From assembly GCA_046542255.1 (NCBI GenBank), contig JBKHBT010000075.1, positions 1 through 16,400 on the forward strand: a DNA stretch of 16,400 nt. Direction: 5' to 3'. Numbering within the stretch: position 1 is the first letter of the stretch; each line of letters starts with the position of its first letter. Source of the DNA: JBKHBT01 sp046542255. Lineage in GTDB: Bacteria > UBP14 > UBA6098 > JBKHBT01. Position numbers and translations under genes: made by a program. Positions 15,659 through 16,400 of this stretch are shown here, one piece after another. The notes below the pieces were generated by a model. That model did no database searches, had not been told where the DNA came from, and saw only the letters and a list, made by a program, of their open reading frames with translations.

Positions 15659-15728
15659 GCTTTACAGAAGCATGATGGAGCAGAAAAAGCGCAAAGTAGA
15701 TGATAAGTTGATGTATATTATGTTTTGA
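15561..15728 (+). CDS. Small acidic helical protein (55 aa), last gene of the ABC operon
   Basis: I chose the ATG at 15561, which has AAGGG about eight bases upstream; the frame also opens at 15537 for 63 aa. Codon choice (AGC, GCC, CTC, GAC) resembles the neighbouring genes. The protein begins MRKEIFMPQESELL. Its middle is an acidic amphipathic segment (PLEALACLDMADIEL) and its C-terminus is basic then hydrophobic (EQKKRKVDDKLMYIMF). It has one Cys and no double-glycine leader. It ends just before two hairpins that close the operon. Function is unknown; it may be an accessory factor of the exporter, its cargo, or the second part of a protein split by a frameshift. Confidence 0.45.
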   Translation: MRKEIFMPQESELLRASSEPLEALACLDMADIELYRSMMEQKKRKVDDKLMYIMF

Positions 15729-15736
15729 CAATAACT

Positions 15737-15765
15737 AAATCCCCTCATTTTTGAGGATGGGATTT
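15737..15765 (+). terminator. Hairpin after the ABC operon
   Basis: A 7-bp outer stem (AAATCCC 15737-15743 with GGGATTT 15759-15765) encloses a short CTCA/TGAG inner stem. No T-run follows, so alone it is a weak terminator. Confidence 0.4.
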
Positions 15766-15781
15766 GGAAAGAATCATTCAC

Positions 15782-15813
15782 AAACCCTCGTCTTTTGAAG
15801 GCGGGGGTTTTTT
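15782..15813 (+). terminator. Strong intrinsic terminator of the ABC operon
   Basis: An 11-bp stem (15782-15792 with 15800-15810, including two G-T pairs) has a 7-base loop and a run of six T. It lies about 55 bases after the last small ORF. Confidence 0.88.
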
Positions 15814-16400
15814 ATTGTCCGAATCTTGATTTTCTTGATTAAAGAATTTTTAGGATTGGAAATGATCATTTTAAGCATAATTCAGCCTTTTAAAAAAATA
15901 GCAAATAAGCACATAAATTGTAAATGGATAATGTATATATAGCTTTTAGTTCATCAATTTAGGTGACGTGTTTTAGGGGAGATGGCATTTATATGCATAG
16001 AGAATTTTTCACAGCAACCCTCCTATTACCCATTTCTATTGATGAAATGAAATTTGTAGTACATTATTTATTAAATATTGCAAAATTCTTCGAAAAAGTC
16101 AAATAAATATTTGTTAAGCTATGGTATTTTAAATAATATTGGCTTTGTGGAAATTTTTCTGAGTAATTTTTGGAAATTATTAAATAATACTTGACTCACA
16201 AGCTTATCCTTAACTATAATATTAAGGTAAAAATAATGAAGGTTTTCTTAATTAACCGTTTTTTAGAACTAAATAGAAATAGAAATATTTTAATGAAGGA
16301 AAATATGTTTTAAATATGAGAGTTTTTAAAATTAGCAATAGTTGTGTTTATAAAGAGTTCAAAAAGAGAAAATTCCAAGACACGAATACAGAAAAAATTT
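15814..16400. other. AT-rich region with no convincing gene
   Basis: No long frame is present on either strand. Three tiny plus-strand frames were seen. The first is 37 codons at 15993-16106 (begins MHREFFTATLLLPIS), with AGGGGAG ten or more bases upstream. The second is 25 codons at 16236-16313. The third begins at 16316 and is open to the window edge (begins MRVFKISNSCVYKEFKK) without a well-placed SD. None has enough support to be called. The region may be a 5' region of a gene beyond the right edge. Confidence 0.5.
16191..16220 (+). promoter_or_regulatory. Sigma-70 type promoter pointing out of the window
   Basis: TTGACT (16191-16196), an 18-base spacer and a perfect TATAAT (16215-16220) lie in AT-rich sequence. 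The start would be near 16227. What it drives lies mostly to the right of the window; only tiny frames follow inside it. Confidence 0.5.

Noticed and set aside
15737..15813. Two similar hairpins read as a short CRISPR-like array
   Set aside because: Only two non-identical inverted repeats are present, with no spacers; the second is a normal terminator.

Overview
The window looks like a chromosomal piece of an uncultured bacterium from the FCB superphylum or a neighbouring candidate phylum (Zixibacteria, Marinimicrobia, Cloacimonetes or WOR-3-like). The main reason is the pair of very large secreted proteins that end in a PNPFN-type C-terminal sorting domain of the kind read by the type IX secretion system (T9SS). 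Nearly every real gene has a strong Shine-Dalgarno (SD) sequence (AGGAGG variants), and several promoters are near-consensus sigma-70 type (TTGACA/TATAAT). That argues against a typical Bacteroidetes, which uses weak SDs and TAnnTTTG promoters. The exact phylum cannot be fixed from this window.

Layout. Positions 1-13063 are transcribed entirely on the minus strand. In transcription order they hold two tandem 1221-aa vWA/cohesin-like/T9SS-cargo proteins (13063-9398 and 9191-5526), the methylthioribose-1-phosphate isomerase gene mtnA (5459-4461), a LysN-like PLP aminotransferase (4336-3140), an SLC6/LeuT-family sodium symporter (3082-1376), and the 5' part of a secreted Asp-box protein that runs off the left edge (1165-1). 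Positions 13432-15728 are on the plus strand. They hold a strong promoter, a structured leader with a 23-codon ORF and two tandem terminators, then an ABC-2 exporter (ATPase and permease), then two small unknown proteins overlapping the end of the operon. From 15730 onward there are two terminator-like hairpins and about 590 bp of AT-rich sequence with no convincing gene. A consensus-like promoter there points out of the right edge.

How it fits together. The two vWA genes share a 3642-bp direct repeat (5469-9110 and 9341-12982) in which I found no difference. Their first 27 codons differ at 24 of 81 bases, and their promoters are unrelated. This is the pattern expected from recent gene conversion between older tandem paralogs. 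It could also be an assembly artefact, which must be excluded first. Each copy has its own promoter and terminator, so the cell would make the same large surface or secreted protein from two independently controlled genes. mtnA, the aminotransferase and the sodium symporter form a plausible sulfur/amino-acid group, but terminators lie just upstream of two of the three start codons, which suggests attenuated readthrough. The ABC-2 exporter with its leader ORF, tandem terminators and two small overlapping ORFs is the best candidate for an undescribed small export system. Its cargo cannot be read from the sequence.
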